From positions 15,758,127 to 15,822,126 of the forward strand of contig CM026422.1 of the NCBI GenBank assembly GCA_014871385.1: a stretch of DNA of 64,000 nt. Direction: 5' to 3'. This document shows, piece after piece, positions 36,645-48,051 of the stretch; within the stretch, counting starts at the first letter, position 1; the number at the start of each line of letters is the position of its first letter. This stretch comes from Ceratodon purpureus (taxonomy: Eukaryota; Streptophyta; Bryopsida; Pseudoditrichales; Ditrichaceae). The translations under genes and the position numbers were made by a program. The notes beneath the pieces were generated by a model that saw only the letters and a list, made by a program, of their open reading frames with translations, was not told where the DNA came from and made no database searches.

Positions 36645-36649
36645 AAGTA

Positions 36650-36875
36650 CCCAAATCACTCAATCTACTCAAAAATATGAATTCAAAAGCCTGAATTCAA
36701 AAGTATGAATTCAAAAACATGATCTCAAAAGCATGAACTCAAAAGCATGAATTCAAAAGCATGATCTCAAAAACATGATCTTAAAAACATGATCTCAAAA
36801 GCATGAACTCAAAAGCATGAACTCAAAAGCATTAACAATTTAACTCAAAAACCTGAACTCAAAAGTATTCACATT
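36650..36875. repeat. Short tandem repeat, ~15-bp unit
   Basis: About a dozen imperfect units of the type aactcaaaagcatga, with variants gaattcaaaagcatg and atctcaaaaacatg. Confidence 0.85.
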
Positions 36876-36879
36876 TTTA

Positions 36880-39120
36880 TGTTATTTGTAATCTTTACAT
36901 CTTTGCAATATCTCAAAAGCATTTATATTTTCTTGAAGATATTTTTACAAAGGAATTGACTAAAAGGCAATTACTCAAATTTATTTGTTGAATTTTTCTT
37001 TTTATTAAAATGTATATGTTCAAAGGTATTCATTTGAATTATCAATTCAAAATACATATCTTCAAAAAATATTTATCAACATGCATTTGTTCAAGCGTTA
37101 ATTATTTATAAGATCTTTTTAAAAATTTGTTAGTTCAAGATTTTTATGATTAGATTTTTTACATCTAACAAATTCAAATTTCGAAACATTGTTGAATTTT
37201 ACATGACATCTAGACATCTAGTGATTTATTAATATCATCAATACTTGATAAAATTGAGAGGTTTACTTCTTTTTGAGATTGTGCATTATACTCAAGAAGA
37301 TTCAAATTTTATAAAACAGATTAGATTGTATAAAATACAATAAATTTATAAATAAAGTAATTACTAAGAGGATGTTCTAAAAAATTTATTTTAGTTATGT
37401 ACTTCATTCCATCTCCATTTTTTTTTAAAGACAGAGCCATGACGGTTCCACCGTGCTTCTTGTTTTGGCATAAATTAAGCTTTGTGTAATTGCAAAAACA
37501 TATTGATGGCCAATCTTTGGAGTAATCTTGTCCATGCATGATCAGCCCATTTCGCTCTCCCAAGGCTTTCGAATTGCCATCCGGAGTTCCATACCTCAAA
37601 TGAGCTCCTTACAACCGACACCATGCATGGCAATCTCTACGGTAACGAGAGCAGTCCCCATGTAGCTCAGCGTGCTGCTCCTGCCGCTTGGTGCTGATTC
37701 GGAGTGCAGTAGAGGTCGTGTAGACATGTGAGCAGACTTTGAATGGATGCAGGTGCAAACTTTCCAAACTGGTCATCCCAAGCTGCCAAATACGAGACAG
37801 GCTGTCTGATCTGAAACGGAGAACCAGACCGAAACCATTTCCTACTCGATCACAGTCAAATTATTAATCTTAGAGCCTGACATGGATGTCTTGCTTAGTC
37901 GTAGGGAGGCCTCCATTCGGATGCTCAGGTCTGCAAGTTTCTTCTGCGACATGCAAACGCACATCCGAGCTCCGACTGCGCACGACGGCAGGACCCGTGC
38001 GCTTACTATTCCACGTTGCTGATCTCAGCTTGTCTCAGCTGCATGTAGTCATGTACTCCACAGCTGAGACAAAAGACCGGTCCGAAAGTATATCGTCATC
38101 AATATCTCACCCTCGTCGTATGGCTCGCCATGATAAATGTGTGCACCATTCATGTATTGTAATTGATCTTTACACAAATGAAAGTAGTCTACGGAAAAGG
38201 ATGAGTACGTACAGCCTCATTGGATCAACACTGGTAGCGTACATGACGCTTTTGACTCCGCAGTCGTCATTGTATTTTTGACACACTAAAGGATCACTTT
38301 TTCTTGTTGTAGTCTCGCCCATGAATAAGGTAGAGACACCTATTCATGATTGATAGTATAAGGGAATTGATAACCTGGGAGTGCAAAGAGCATGGAGTGA
38401 AATCATAAATGTGTTCGTAAATCCAAAAGGAAGTGTTGGGCGTTGGAATCGGATGTGAAGACTTGAGCAGTTTTACACAAATTTTTGAAGCAAGGGTGTT
38501 GTAGACACCTATTTTTGACCCATGATAGGTGTATTCAAAAGAAACAAAGGAACAACTTACTGTGAAAATTTCATGTATATTTTAAAAACTTGGGAGTTCC
38601 ATCTATTGACATCTCTCAAATGTCAAAAATTGGCATCCTCCATCCCTTAAACCGCCCATGTGAAGTTATGGGCAATTTCAGATTCACTCCCAACGAGTTT
38701 ATGGTGATATTATAGGGGTCTGAATTAGGTAGTTGTCATGAATGGGTGTTCCTACCTTACTAGTTTCAGAAACTGTAGCTCAAAATAGGAATTAAAAACG
38801 TCGAGGTTCCTAGTACCACTGGGGACACTAGGAAAGTGAAAAAAAGGGGACTCCTGGACACTGCAAATAGAATCAGTGCACCATTCATTGTATCTCAGTA
38901 TCTCACTCAAGCGCAAATGATCACTCTGAGTAGCATACATGACGCTTTTGACTCTACAGAACTGTCGCTTGTGAAGCACTAAAGGATGCTTGTGCATCGA
39001 TTTGCATCCATTTTATTGTCTGTTGTGTGGCCCCGTGACTCCAGAATGATCGAGTTTCAGAAGTAGCACAACAAAGGAATAAAAAGCGTCGAGCTTGCTA
39101 CCAGTGGTCCAGTGGAAGCA
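36880..39120. other. Intergenic, repeats only
   Basis: 37440-37620 repeats the right part of the dispersed family seen at 2640-2840. A diverged pair at about 38135-38310 and 38875-38995 shares gtgcaccattcat, tacatgacgcttttgactc and cactaaaggat. No gene is recognised. Confidence 0.55.
37440..37620. repeat. Dispersed repeat, right-part copy
   Basis: Shares ttttggca.aaattaagc, ccaatctttggagtaat, cagcccatttcgctct and ctcaaatgag with 2652-2838. Confidence 0.75.
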
Positions 39121-39200
39121 GATATATTATTCCCCTTTGAAATATATTATTCCCCTTTGAAATATATTATTCCCCTTTGCAATATATTATTCCCCTTTGA
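39121..39200. repeat. Four tandem 20-bp units
   Basis: aatatattattcccctttga repeated four times, nearly perfect. It lies about 200 bp upstream of the cyclase start codon, so it falls in its promoter or 5' UTR zone. Confidence 0.95.
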
Positions 39201-39403
39201 AAGGAATGACATACAGACTGACGTAGAATTAAGTACTGTATTACGACTCTTACGTTGGACTTAGTAGATAGCGTACACTATATAGCTCTCAGACCTACTT
39301 AGCACTTGTGCACCAGTCCGGATCTGTCAGATGTAGGAACAAACTAAGTTACTGGCTTCTACCAACTCAAACTTAGTCCGTGCCAGTGCAGCCCAGCGGG
39401 ACA

Positions 39404-42400
39404 ATGTGGAATCTCAAGTTGGGCCAAGGTGGGGGTGCGTGGCCGCTGAAAACCATTGACAACTTTGTTGGGCGGCAGTACTGGGAGTTCAAGGAGACTG
39501 ATCATGAAGATGTTCCTGCCCGGGACGACATCCGAAGTTTCAGAGCTCAATTTGCAGCGCACAAGTACGATAGGAAACATAGCTCCGACCTGCTCACGCG
39601 ACGTCAGGTTAGTGACAAGCTCGGAAGATGGACCTCAGTCTGCTGCGTACTCCGTACTCAGAATGCTAAGTAACCTTGGAAATGTACTGGTAAACTTAAC
39701 TAGACAGTTTGCAACAGTCCTAGATGGATTGGGACCCGACAAATCATGGTCTAACTACTGACTTGTGATCACTCCTGAACACGTGTGCAGCTTGCCAGCG
39801 AGAATCCGTTGTCTGAACCCCTGCCTCCGCCGGTGAACATGGGTGCTGATGTAGACATCCCTGCTGAGGCAGTTGAGACCACTCTGCGCAGGGCCGTTCG
39901 CTACTACTCCACCATCCAAGCGGATGATGGCCACTGGCCGTGCGAGTACATGGGCAACCATTTCACTTTGCCAGGAATGGTGAGTGTGAGGGTTTTCTTC
40001 TCTGGCTGCTTGCTAACCAGACACCAGTGAGGGTGGCGGTAGAGTTTTAGTATACTAAATGTGGAGGGAACAATCCCTTCTGCTTACTCCTATATGCCAG
40101 GCCTGGTGAGTGAGTATATATGTCTCTGCTCTGTAATAGGTCATGTCTGAAATCTACCTTGAAGGAGGTTGACATTCCATGCCTGACAACTAAGTAGTGC
40201 TAAGTCATTGAATGTGAACTCGTACACTCAGATTATCGCCCTCTACATCACAGGAGCAATGAATGTTATGCTATCTGCAGCGCACAAGTACGAAATACTT
40301 CGCTACATCTACGTTCATCAGGTACCTGCTGATTTATGTTTCAACAGGACATGCCGTTACATATGATCGTGGTCCGAACCCTTGGAAGTTAATTTAAAAC
40401 TTATCTATTCTTGGAATTTAATTTGCAGAACGAGGATGGAGGCTGGGGCTTTCACATTGAGGGGCACAGCTCCATGATTGGCACCGTCCTCAACTATGTT
40501 TCTCTTCGACTATTGGGAGAAAAGCTCGAGAACCCACACTCCATGGCCCTGGAGAAGGCCCGCAACTGGATTCTCAAACACGGTAGCGCAACTGGAATTC
40601 CCAGCTGGGGCAAGTTTTGGCTGTCGGTAAGGCTACTATACCCTGCCAGTCAGGCATTTCCTTCAGCTAAGTAAAGCCTGTCCTGTGAACTATTCATAAA
40701 TGCATCCGTCTTGAGGCATGCATGACTTCGGCGACGCAGGTCCTGGGAGCTTATGAGTGGGAAGGAAACAACCCTTTGCCTCCAGAGCTCTGGCTCTTGC
40801 CCTACAGCTTGCCTATCCATCCAGGTGGCGGTGTACTCCTCCTCCAGGCCCTCAATGTGTATTTGGCTCTTAATTGTAGCTAAAGCTTGATCGCATGTTA
40901 CAGTGTGAAAGATGTGTTTCGAACAGACACTTGGCAGCCTCCATCTGTTGTTAAGACTGGCCAGAACTTGATTGTTCGTTTTGCCACAGGACGAATGGCC
41001 CCCCATATCCGCATGATTGCTCTGCCCATGAGCTACGTCTATGGGCGTCGGTTTGTTGGTGAAATCACACCCACTGTTGCAGAGTTGCGAAATGAGCTCT
41101 ACAATGAAAGCTATCAAGAGATCAACTGGAATGCGCAGCGAAATAATTGTGCCAAGGTAGCAAAACCTAGCAGGTTGTCTTAGGAGTTCGTAATTTGGGT
41201 TCCTAGGTATGGGAATTTTTTTGTCCCACAAAGTTCTGCAGCTTCAATGTACCTGGCAATCTGGACATGGCCTGATTCAAATGTTTGTTGTGCATATGCA
41301 AAATTTTGAAAGGAGGATCTCTTCTATCCTCATCCGCTCCTCCAAGACTTGCTGTGGGGCACTCTTCATCATGTGGTGGAGCCTGTTCTGACCTCCTGGC
41401 CGGGCTCAAAGCTCAGGTCCAGAGCTCTTGCTAATGTCATGAAGCATGTTCATTACGAGGATGAAAACACACGATACCTTTGCATCGGACCTGTGAACAA
41501 GGTATACATGCATGTATCTAAATAGTTGATCAACGTGATTTCTTAGTTATAGGTCGTAGCATCTGGCTTCTCACGTATGGATGGCATGCTTGTATTTGTA
41601 CTGGACAGCCTTTGAATCTGCTGGCATGCTGGATTGAGGATGCAAACTCAGAAGCCTTCAAGTTGCACTTGGGAAGAGTCCCTGATTACCTCTGGGTGGC
41701 AGAGGACGGTATGAAGATGACGGTAATTTTCACCTCTCACATCTCTCATCATGGCTCCACTGCCTCCACAAAGATTTTCAACAAGGGAATACAGATTTGT
41801 GCCCACTGAACCACCTACTCTTTGAATTAAGGGTGCTCTGCATGCCTTGCAGAGTTACAATGGTTGTCAGTCGTGGGATGCGGCACTGGCTGTGGAGGGC
41901 TTAGCTGCTACCAATTTGGTTGATGAGTGCACCACAGCAATGACGAAGGCATACCACTTCCTCGATAAATCACAGGTGAGTCCAGGACTCTTGAGGAAAC
42001 TTATGCGGCTGGAGAATGAATAATTCCTGCCCCCTATCATGACCTAATCTCGTACCATGCAGGTGCGAGTCGATTGTCCGGGGAAGATCGAGGAGTGGCA
42101 CCGCCACATCTCCAAAGGTGGCTGGACATTCTCCACACGAGATCAAGGCTGGGTGGTCTCTGACTGTACTGCTGAGGCACTCAAGGTTTTCCTACTGTCC
42201 AGGCTCCCTAAATCTGATTTACTGCGACAACCTCCTTGCCAAGTTTGCTCCTCCTTGTCATGTAGTTGCAAGCTCACGAAACTGGATCGTTTCTTTTGGT
42301 TCCAGGCTTGTTTAATCGTGTCGAAGCTGCCAGAGAGTGTAGTTGGGGAAAAAATCCCCGATGAACGCATATTTGATGCTGTTAATCTTCTCCTCTCATA

Positions 42401-44227
42401 CAAAGTAAGTTCTGACCGTACGAACTACTGTTCCGTAGCTGCTTCTTCCTTTGTAGCGCTTCAGGAGTCCCTTGAGTTGCCTCGGTGCATGTTTGCCTCA
42501 GGAGTCCCTTGAGTTGCCTCGGTGCCTGTCTAACTTCTTCTTGCGTGGTCACATTGCCCGTAGCTTACAAGTCTTCCTCTTTCTATTCACAGAATCCTGA
42601 TGGTGGATCCTCGGCCTACGAGAATAAAAGATCGTACAATTGGCTGGAGGTGAGTCCAAACGATCCTAAACAGTCTTTACTTGTGCCGAGAACTTTCTGG
42701 TCACAGAAACTATGATCATAATATTCCTTATTAAAGTGAGCCTTTTCACAATGCTGATTTTATGTTTGTAATGGATTTCTCCGCTGATTATATGTTTGTA
42801 ATTGAATAACCATCCTTGAGTCAAGGATAATCTATAAATAAAATATCAAAAAAAAATTCATTTGCTTAAAATCGTTGCTGAATTTGCAGGCAAAAAGTCT
42901 CAAAATTCTGAAATTGTCTCAATATAACAGATTTGGTCATTAATAGACTTATAGACCTAGCTGGTGTTCTTAATCAAGCTTGCATTCTTTTCAGCTAATC
43001 AATCCAGCAGAGACATTTGGCGATACGATGCTTGATTACTCGTAAGTTCCTTTCTCCACTCCTCTGTGACTGATCGTGCACGCGCGTGGTACATGTTTGG
43101 GTGTGCCGATCCTGACGTACCGAAGCTGTGCTACCATCTTGGATCGCAGATGTGTCGAATGTACTTCCTCTTGTATTCAAGCCCTGGTTTCCTTCACAAA
43201 GATGTATCCGGAACATCGGACAGACGAAATTGAGAGATACGTACAAGAGGGTTGTGAGTATATCGAAAGCATCCAACTACCCGATGGATCCTGGTAATAG
43301 TTTCACTGTTTCAGTTTCAGCAGTAATTGCAACTTTCGACTCATTCTTGTGCACCGCAATGGACAGTCTTTATGTTCAGTATTTGAATGTCTGCTGCAGG
43401 TATGGCTCTTGGGGGATCTGCTACACCTATGGCACATGGTTCGGAGTGGTGGCGTTGTTAGCTGGTGGGAGGAGGTACAACACGTCCCCAGCAATGAGAA
43501 CGGCCTGTTCATTTCTCCTCTCTAAACAGCTAGAGGATGGAGGCTGGGGAGAAAGCTACCTTTCTTCTCAAAATAAGGTAAAGCTCTGAAGATTCGCATA
43601 GAAAAACATTTTCCATAGCCAGTTGGTGTGTAACTCTGTTTCTCAAACTGATAATTTCCGATCCCCCTCGTGTACGTCTTCCAGGTATACACCAACTTGA
43701 AAGGTGATCGATCACATGTCGCGCACACATCTTGGGCAATGCTGGCGCTTCTGGCAGGTGACCAGGTTAGTGGAGACCTAAAACATTATACCAGTTGCAC
43801 TTTGCAAATTAATGCTAAGGTACTTGTAGACAAGTTACAAGTGGACACATTCTGATAATTGCCCATGAAAACTTACACTCAGGCTAACCGAAATCAAGAG
43901 CCACTTCACAGAGCAGCCAAAGTTCTTATCAATCGCCAAATGGAAAACGGGGACTTCCCACAAGAGGTGTGTAGCGTGCTGCACATGGTCTGCTACTACT
44001 TGCTTGTTGGTGACATTCAAGTATATGTGCTGGTCTAGAGTGGAGAATAGATTCTGTATACATGTCATTGATAAAAAAAATATTCTTTGCTGCAGGAAAT
44101 TGTAGGTTCCTGCTTCAGAACGGTCCTGATCTCCTACTCCAATTACAGAAATATCTTTCCAATATGGGCACTGGGGGAGTACCGCCGATTGGTGTTTTCA
44201 TCCAAGTCCAAGTTAAACCACGAATAG
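39404..44227 (+). CDS. Oxidosqualene cyclase (cycloartenol-synthase family), 18 exons
   Basis: Cyclises 2,3-oxidosqualene to a sterol or triterpene skeleton at the ER membrane. Exons: 39404-39607, 39791-39979, 40232-40321, 40429-40626, 40740-40824, 40990-41156, 41313-41501, 41609-41722, 41853-41975, 42063-42185, 42306-42404, 42593-42649, 42995-43041, 43150-43293, 43400-43577, 43685-43765, 43883-43966, 44096-44227. All phases agree and give 767 aa, the usual plant length. It starts [12 protein letters not shown] motifs are visible (QNEDGGW, QLPDGSW, QLEDGGW). The catalytic DCTAE is intact in exon 10, and the C-terminal [12 protein letters not shown] is conserved. Oddities: the nearly invariant MWCHCR block reads MAPHIR; the positions equal to Arabidopsis CAS1 His477 and Ile481 are Gln and Val, while the Tyr410 position (SYNG) is kept. 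The product is therefore unlikely to be plain cycloartenol; which triterpene it makes cannot be told. Confidence 0.93.
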
Positions 44228-44242
44228 ACTTCCTCTTGTAGT

Positions 44243-44248
44243 AAATAA
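44243..44248 (+). terminator. Candidate polyadenylation signal of the cyclase gene
   Basis: AATAAA 16 bases after the cyclase stop codon, followed by T-rich sequence. It sits just before a dispersed repeat copy begins. Confidence 0.4.
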
Positions 44249-44267
44249 AGTTGATTTTGTTGTCAGG

Positions 44268-44600
44268 AGCTGGGGAGGAGAGGCCGAGTCTGAGAGCTGG
44301 AGATCATCTGATCAACACTTGGGAGCTCCATTTGCAGACGAACTTTCGGTGGAAGCTCCAATATTGAAGCGGAGGTCACGTTCATTTCGGACTTAACACC
44401 TTGATGGTCAGGAATTTTGATGTTGGCTAGTGGAAGATCGATGCTCACGAAGTGCACTTCTAAGGCTGTAGAGATCACCCCTTGTAGGCAATCCTCTTGG
44501 TTCCGTGTATATTTGTTAGAGTTATCAGCAGCTCCATGAGCTGTGTGTTGGATGGGCTTTGGTGTTAGACGTCGTGTGTTGCCTGGTGTAGTGAAAGCTT
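44268..44600. repeat. Dispersed repeat, left-part copy
   Basis: Matches 2060-2575: ctgagagctggagatca, gggagct, ctccatttgca, ggttccgtgtatatttgtt, gagctgtgtgttggatgggc and cgtgtgttgcctggtgta. It lies between the cyclase 3' end and the Copia LTR. Confidence 0.8.
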
Positions 44601-44604
44601 CAGG

Positions 44605-44751
44605 TGTTAACTATACCCTAAACCTAATCGGGGTATCTTTTTATTAGTAAACCTAAACTAGCCGTCTCCGAGGCTTCGCCTTTGTACATTGTATATATTC
44701 CTTACAAGTTAATCAATCGCTCTCTCAGAGCTGGCATTCTAAGATACAACA
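44605..44751 (+). repeat. Copia 5' LTR (147 bp)
   Basis: Begins TGTTAACTA and ends ATACAACA, with TG...CA termini, directly before the primer binding site. Inferred from its termini and position, as no second copy is in the window. Short for a plant Copia LTR. Confidence 0.65.
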
Positions 44752-44763
44752 TGGTATCAAAGC
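44752..44763 (+). promoter_or_regulatory. Primer binding site, initiator tRNA-Met type
   Basis: TGGTATCAAAGC differs by one base from TGGTATCAGAGC, the complement of the 3' end of plant initiator tRNA-Met that primes most Copia elements. Confidence 0.85.
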
Positions 44764-44822
44764 GATTCTGTTGACAAAGAAATTGAACCTTCTAGTCTCT
44801 CTTCCTCAGCCAGTTTTCAGAA

Positions 44823-45489
44823 ATGGATTCAATCCTCAGGGACGTATCCGAATCTGCAAAACTTGATGGCCAAGGAAATTATCTCCTATGGAGCTACAGA
44901 ACCAAAATGGTTTTGATGCAGGAGAATTTATGGCGGTTCATCGACGTACCTGGCAACGCACCGTCTTCAGACCGAAGAAGTTCTAGCGCTACCTCTGCGA
45001 CGTCAGCACCTTCAGTCACTCAGGTGACCACAGCCACTGCAGCCGCCATGACCGCCACCACTTCCTAGCCAGCTGCAACCCCCTCCATGGACAAAGCCGA
45101 GCGCAAGGTTCGCGCCTGTAGGATCGTTGTATCCACAGTTAAGGACCACATAATCCTCCATCTTCTTCATTTGACATACCTGTTTGAGATTTGGACTAAA
45201 CTTAAAACAATGTATGACATATAGTCCCCCTCTCGTCGTCTTGCTCTTAAAGAGAGATTGCACTCATTGCAAATGACAAAGGATACATCTCTAGATTCAC
45301 ACTTACAGAACATTAACTCTATTATCCCCCAACTAGCGAGTTTAGGTGTCGTTATCCAGGAGGAGGATCTAGTAGATCAGGTTCTGTCCAGCTTACCGAG
45401 AAGCTGGAGTACCTTTAGAGCCATTCAGCAGAGTCAAGACAAGAGTTCCACCTTCTCCGAATTGCAGGGCTCACTGTTGCTCGAGGCCA
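44823..45489 (+). pseudogene. Copia gag fragment
   Basis: Starts MDSILRDVSESAKLDGQGNY and continues with LLWSYRTKMVL, typical Copia gag. An in-frame stop occurs at 45066, but gag-like coding continues (IWTKLKTMYDI, LQNINSIIPQLASLG, DQVLSSLPRSWSTF). It ends in LLLEA at the TIR-element insertion and resumes at 48052 with SSRASDKNE. No clear CCHC knuckle is visible. Confidence 0.85.
45478..45489 (+). repeat. Target-site duplication, left copy
   Basis: TGCTCGAGGCCA, repeated exactly at 48040-48051 on the other side of the inserted TIR element. Removing the insert plus one copy restores the Copia gag frame (LLLEA|SSRAS). Confidence 0.9.
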
Positions 45490-45614
45490 TGGTTGTCATA
45501 ATAGACCGACCGTCCGTTAATCCGTCATGGTGACAAGACACACCCCCATGTCCGTCACATAAGGGCATTCACCGGTTGACTCATGGTAAGGGTAAAACGA
45601 ATTTACCTAGCGCT

Positions 45615-45683
45615 GACTTTCGCGCGCACTCGCGCTCGCGCGCGTCCGGACGAGCGCGAGCATACAGGCAAGTGCGAAAAAAG

Positions 45684-45723
<40 letters not shown>

Positions 45724-45775
45724 TTTTTAGCACTCGCCCGTATGCTCGCGCCCGTCCGCACTCGCGCGCACACAG
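45615..45775. repeat. G+C-rich fold-back with A-tract/T-tract tip, left
   Basis: The left arm (gcgcgagcataca.gcaagtgc) is the reverse complement of the right arm (gcactcgcccgtatgctcgcgc). Between them lie a ~45-base A tract and a T tract. The right arm recurs again at about 45875-45935 and 46025-46075. Confidence 0.8.
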
Positions 45776-46589
45776 ACGGGCGCAAGCGTATCAGGAAATG
45801 CGCACACAGAAACAAGCCAAATTTGTTTTTAAATTTTTTATTTTATTTTATTTTTTTCTTTTTTTTTCTTTTTTTCGCACTCGCCCGTATGCTCGCGCCC
45901 GTCCGCACTCGCACGCGCACAGACGGGGCGAGCGTATCAGGAAACGCACACACAGAAACCAACCAAAGTTTTGAAAACAAAAAATAAATAAATAAATAAA
46001 TAAATAAAATAAAAATAAAAAAATTTCGCATTCGCCCGTATGCTCGTGCCCGTCCGCACTCGCCGGTCCGCACTTGCCCGATGGCGTGCGCCGGACTTCC
46101 ACCAAGTTGTTGTTCATTTCATTTTGGTGCTACTTCCTCCTTTGCACTCGCCGGTATGCTTGCCCCGGGTACTGGCGCTCGTCCGCACTCTCCCGATAGC
46201 TTGCATCGGACTTCCATCAAGAAGGTGTTCATTGCAATTTTATGCACGAATAATTGTTGCCAGACCAAGGAGCTCAATTTCTCAGTACGCGATGTGATGG
46301 AGATCGGTGAGTGATGAGAACATTTTTGTAATATGATATTAGAATAAAAATAGTAGCAAAAAGCATAGATAATTAGATTAGTAAAAGATTTTGGAGTTAG
46401 TTTAATTTTCTTTAAACTAGAACATTTTGTGTACATTTCCACTATCTTCGCGTTGATTAAATCATAATCTATTGAAACGTCAATTCATTGTTGACTATGT
46501 CGTTCATCACACTTGATGGCTTTTTATCTATGACTTTTTTTTATATTTCTCCCATTCTATCCCTTTATTTGTTGATTTTTCTATTCTTC

Positions 46590-47340
46590 TTCCATTCTAT
46601 CTTCTCGTTTTCCTTTTCTTCTATATCCAGAGGATGATGTATTTATTTATTTTATTAGCCTTCCATTGGTCTCACATTCTATCTTTTATTTTTATGTATT
46701 AAATTTTCCAATTGTCTTCCATTCTATCATCTCGTCCCTTTTAACTTCATTATTATTCCATTCTATCTTCTTGTTTTCCTTTTCTTCCATTCTTAGTTTA
46801 TCATGTATTTATTTATTTATTTATTCTTCGATTAATCGCCCATTCCATCTTTTATTTTTATATTTATTTTTAATTGTCTTCTATTCTATCATCTTGTTCT
46901 TTTTAACTTCATTATAATTCCATTCTATCTTCTTGTTTTCCTTTTCTTCCATTCTTAGTTTATCATGTATTTATTTATTTATTTATTCTTCCATTAGTCG
47001 CTCATTCTATCTTTTAATTTTATGTATTTCTTCCAATTGTCTTCCATTCTATCATCTCATCCCTTTTAACTTCATTATAATTCCATTCTATCTTCCTGCT
47101 TTCTTTTTCTTCCATTCTTAGTTTATCATGTATTTATTAATTTGTTTACTCTTCCATTAGTCACCCATTCCATCTTTTATTTTTATTTATTTTTCTAATT
47201 GTCTTGTATTCTATCATCTTGTTATTTTTAAGTTCATTACTATTCCATTCTATCTTCTTGTTTTCTTTTTCTTCCATTCTTAGTCTATCATGTATTTATT
47301 TTATCATTCCAAGTCTATGATGTATTTTTTTTCCTATACT
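46590..47340. repeat. ~163-bp tandem array, T-rich
   Basis: About four and a half units sharing ttccattctatcttcttg, cttccattcttagtttatc, atgtatttatttatt and attctatcatctt. Spacings between like words are about 161-166 bp. Confidence 0.85.
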
Positions 47341-47739
47341 TGTTATGTAAACTTATTATATGTGCCAATTGAATGAAACATGGTAAATAAATTCAAGAAT
47401 AATATGAAATATAAGTTATTTACATATTTAATTAATGAATGCAATCATGAACAAAATATAAAACTATATTTAACAAGAATAACTTTAATAGTACAAAAAT
47501 CAGGATTCAAATCATACAAGAACATATCTACATGAGTTTTGGGAGTTCGGTTTCATTTCATTTTTGTGCTAGTTTTTTCTACGCACACCGACACGCACGC
47601 ACCCAACCTCCACCAAGAAGTTGTTCATTTCATTTTGGTGCTTTATTTTTTCCTATGTGCATGTCTACATGGACATGCCCAAAGGATGAACTATCGCCAA
47701 AATTAAATGAACAATTGCTTTGTGAAAGTCTCGCGCAAG

Positions 47740-47890
47740 CTCTCGGGCGCGTGCGAATGGGCGCGAGCATTCACGCGCGAGCACTCTGGCGCGCGCACCA
47801 AAATAGAAAAAAAAAAAAAAAAAAAATTTTTTTTTTTTTTTGGCGCACACGCCCGAGTGCTCCCGCGTGTGCCTACGGGCGCGAGCAGAC
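47740..47890. repeat. G+C-rich fold-back with A-tract/T-tract tip, right
   Basis: Left arm gggcgcgagcattcacgcgc...gagcactc..gcgcaccaaaa pairs with the right arm ttttggcgcacacgcccgag...gctcgcgcccgta's reverse complement. A run of about 25 A and 18 T lies at the tip. Confidence 0.75.
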
Positions 47891-48039
47891 GCGACGATGG
47901 GCGCCACCCATGGTAAACAGTAGTAAACTGTGAGGACAGTAATTTTGCTCGCGCGGGGAGCCCGTCTGATAAGCGTCCGTCACGTCCGTCACGTGACTAC
48001 ACGACAATTTTATGGCCCGTCCGTCTATTATGACAACCC

Positions 48040-48051
48040 TGCTCGAGGCCA
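48040..48051 (+). repeat. Target-site duplication, right copy
   Basis: TGCTCGAGGCCA, identical to 45478-45489. Confidence 0.9.

Larger units (their letters stand above)
45490..48039. mobile_element. 2.55-kb non-autonomous TIR element inside Copia gag
   Basis: The ends are inverted repeats: ggttgtcataatagac from 45491 and gtctattatgacaacc ending at 48038, flanked by an exact 12-bp target duplication. A long target duplication suggests a Mutator-like element (usually 9-11 bp). No transposase is encoded. Inside are two G+C-rich fold-back structures with A/T tracts at their tips (about 45615-45775 and 47740-47890) and a ~163-bp tandem array (46590-47340). It inserted after the Copia element did. 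Confidence 0.87.

Noticed and set aside
36650..36875. CRISPR-like array
   Set aside because: Units of ~15 bp without spacers in a plant nuclear context; a simple tandem repeat.
45576..45987. Long Arg/Lys/Phe-rich open frames
   Set aside because: They are translations of the G+C-rich fold-back arms and A/T tracts; composition is that of simple repeats and several frames are open at once.
46666..47121. Ser/Phe/Leu-rich frames resembling membrane proteins
   Set aside because: They repeat with the ~163-bp tandem unit; a repeat artefact.
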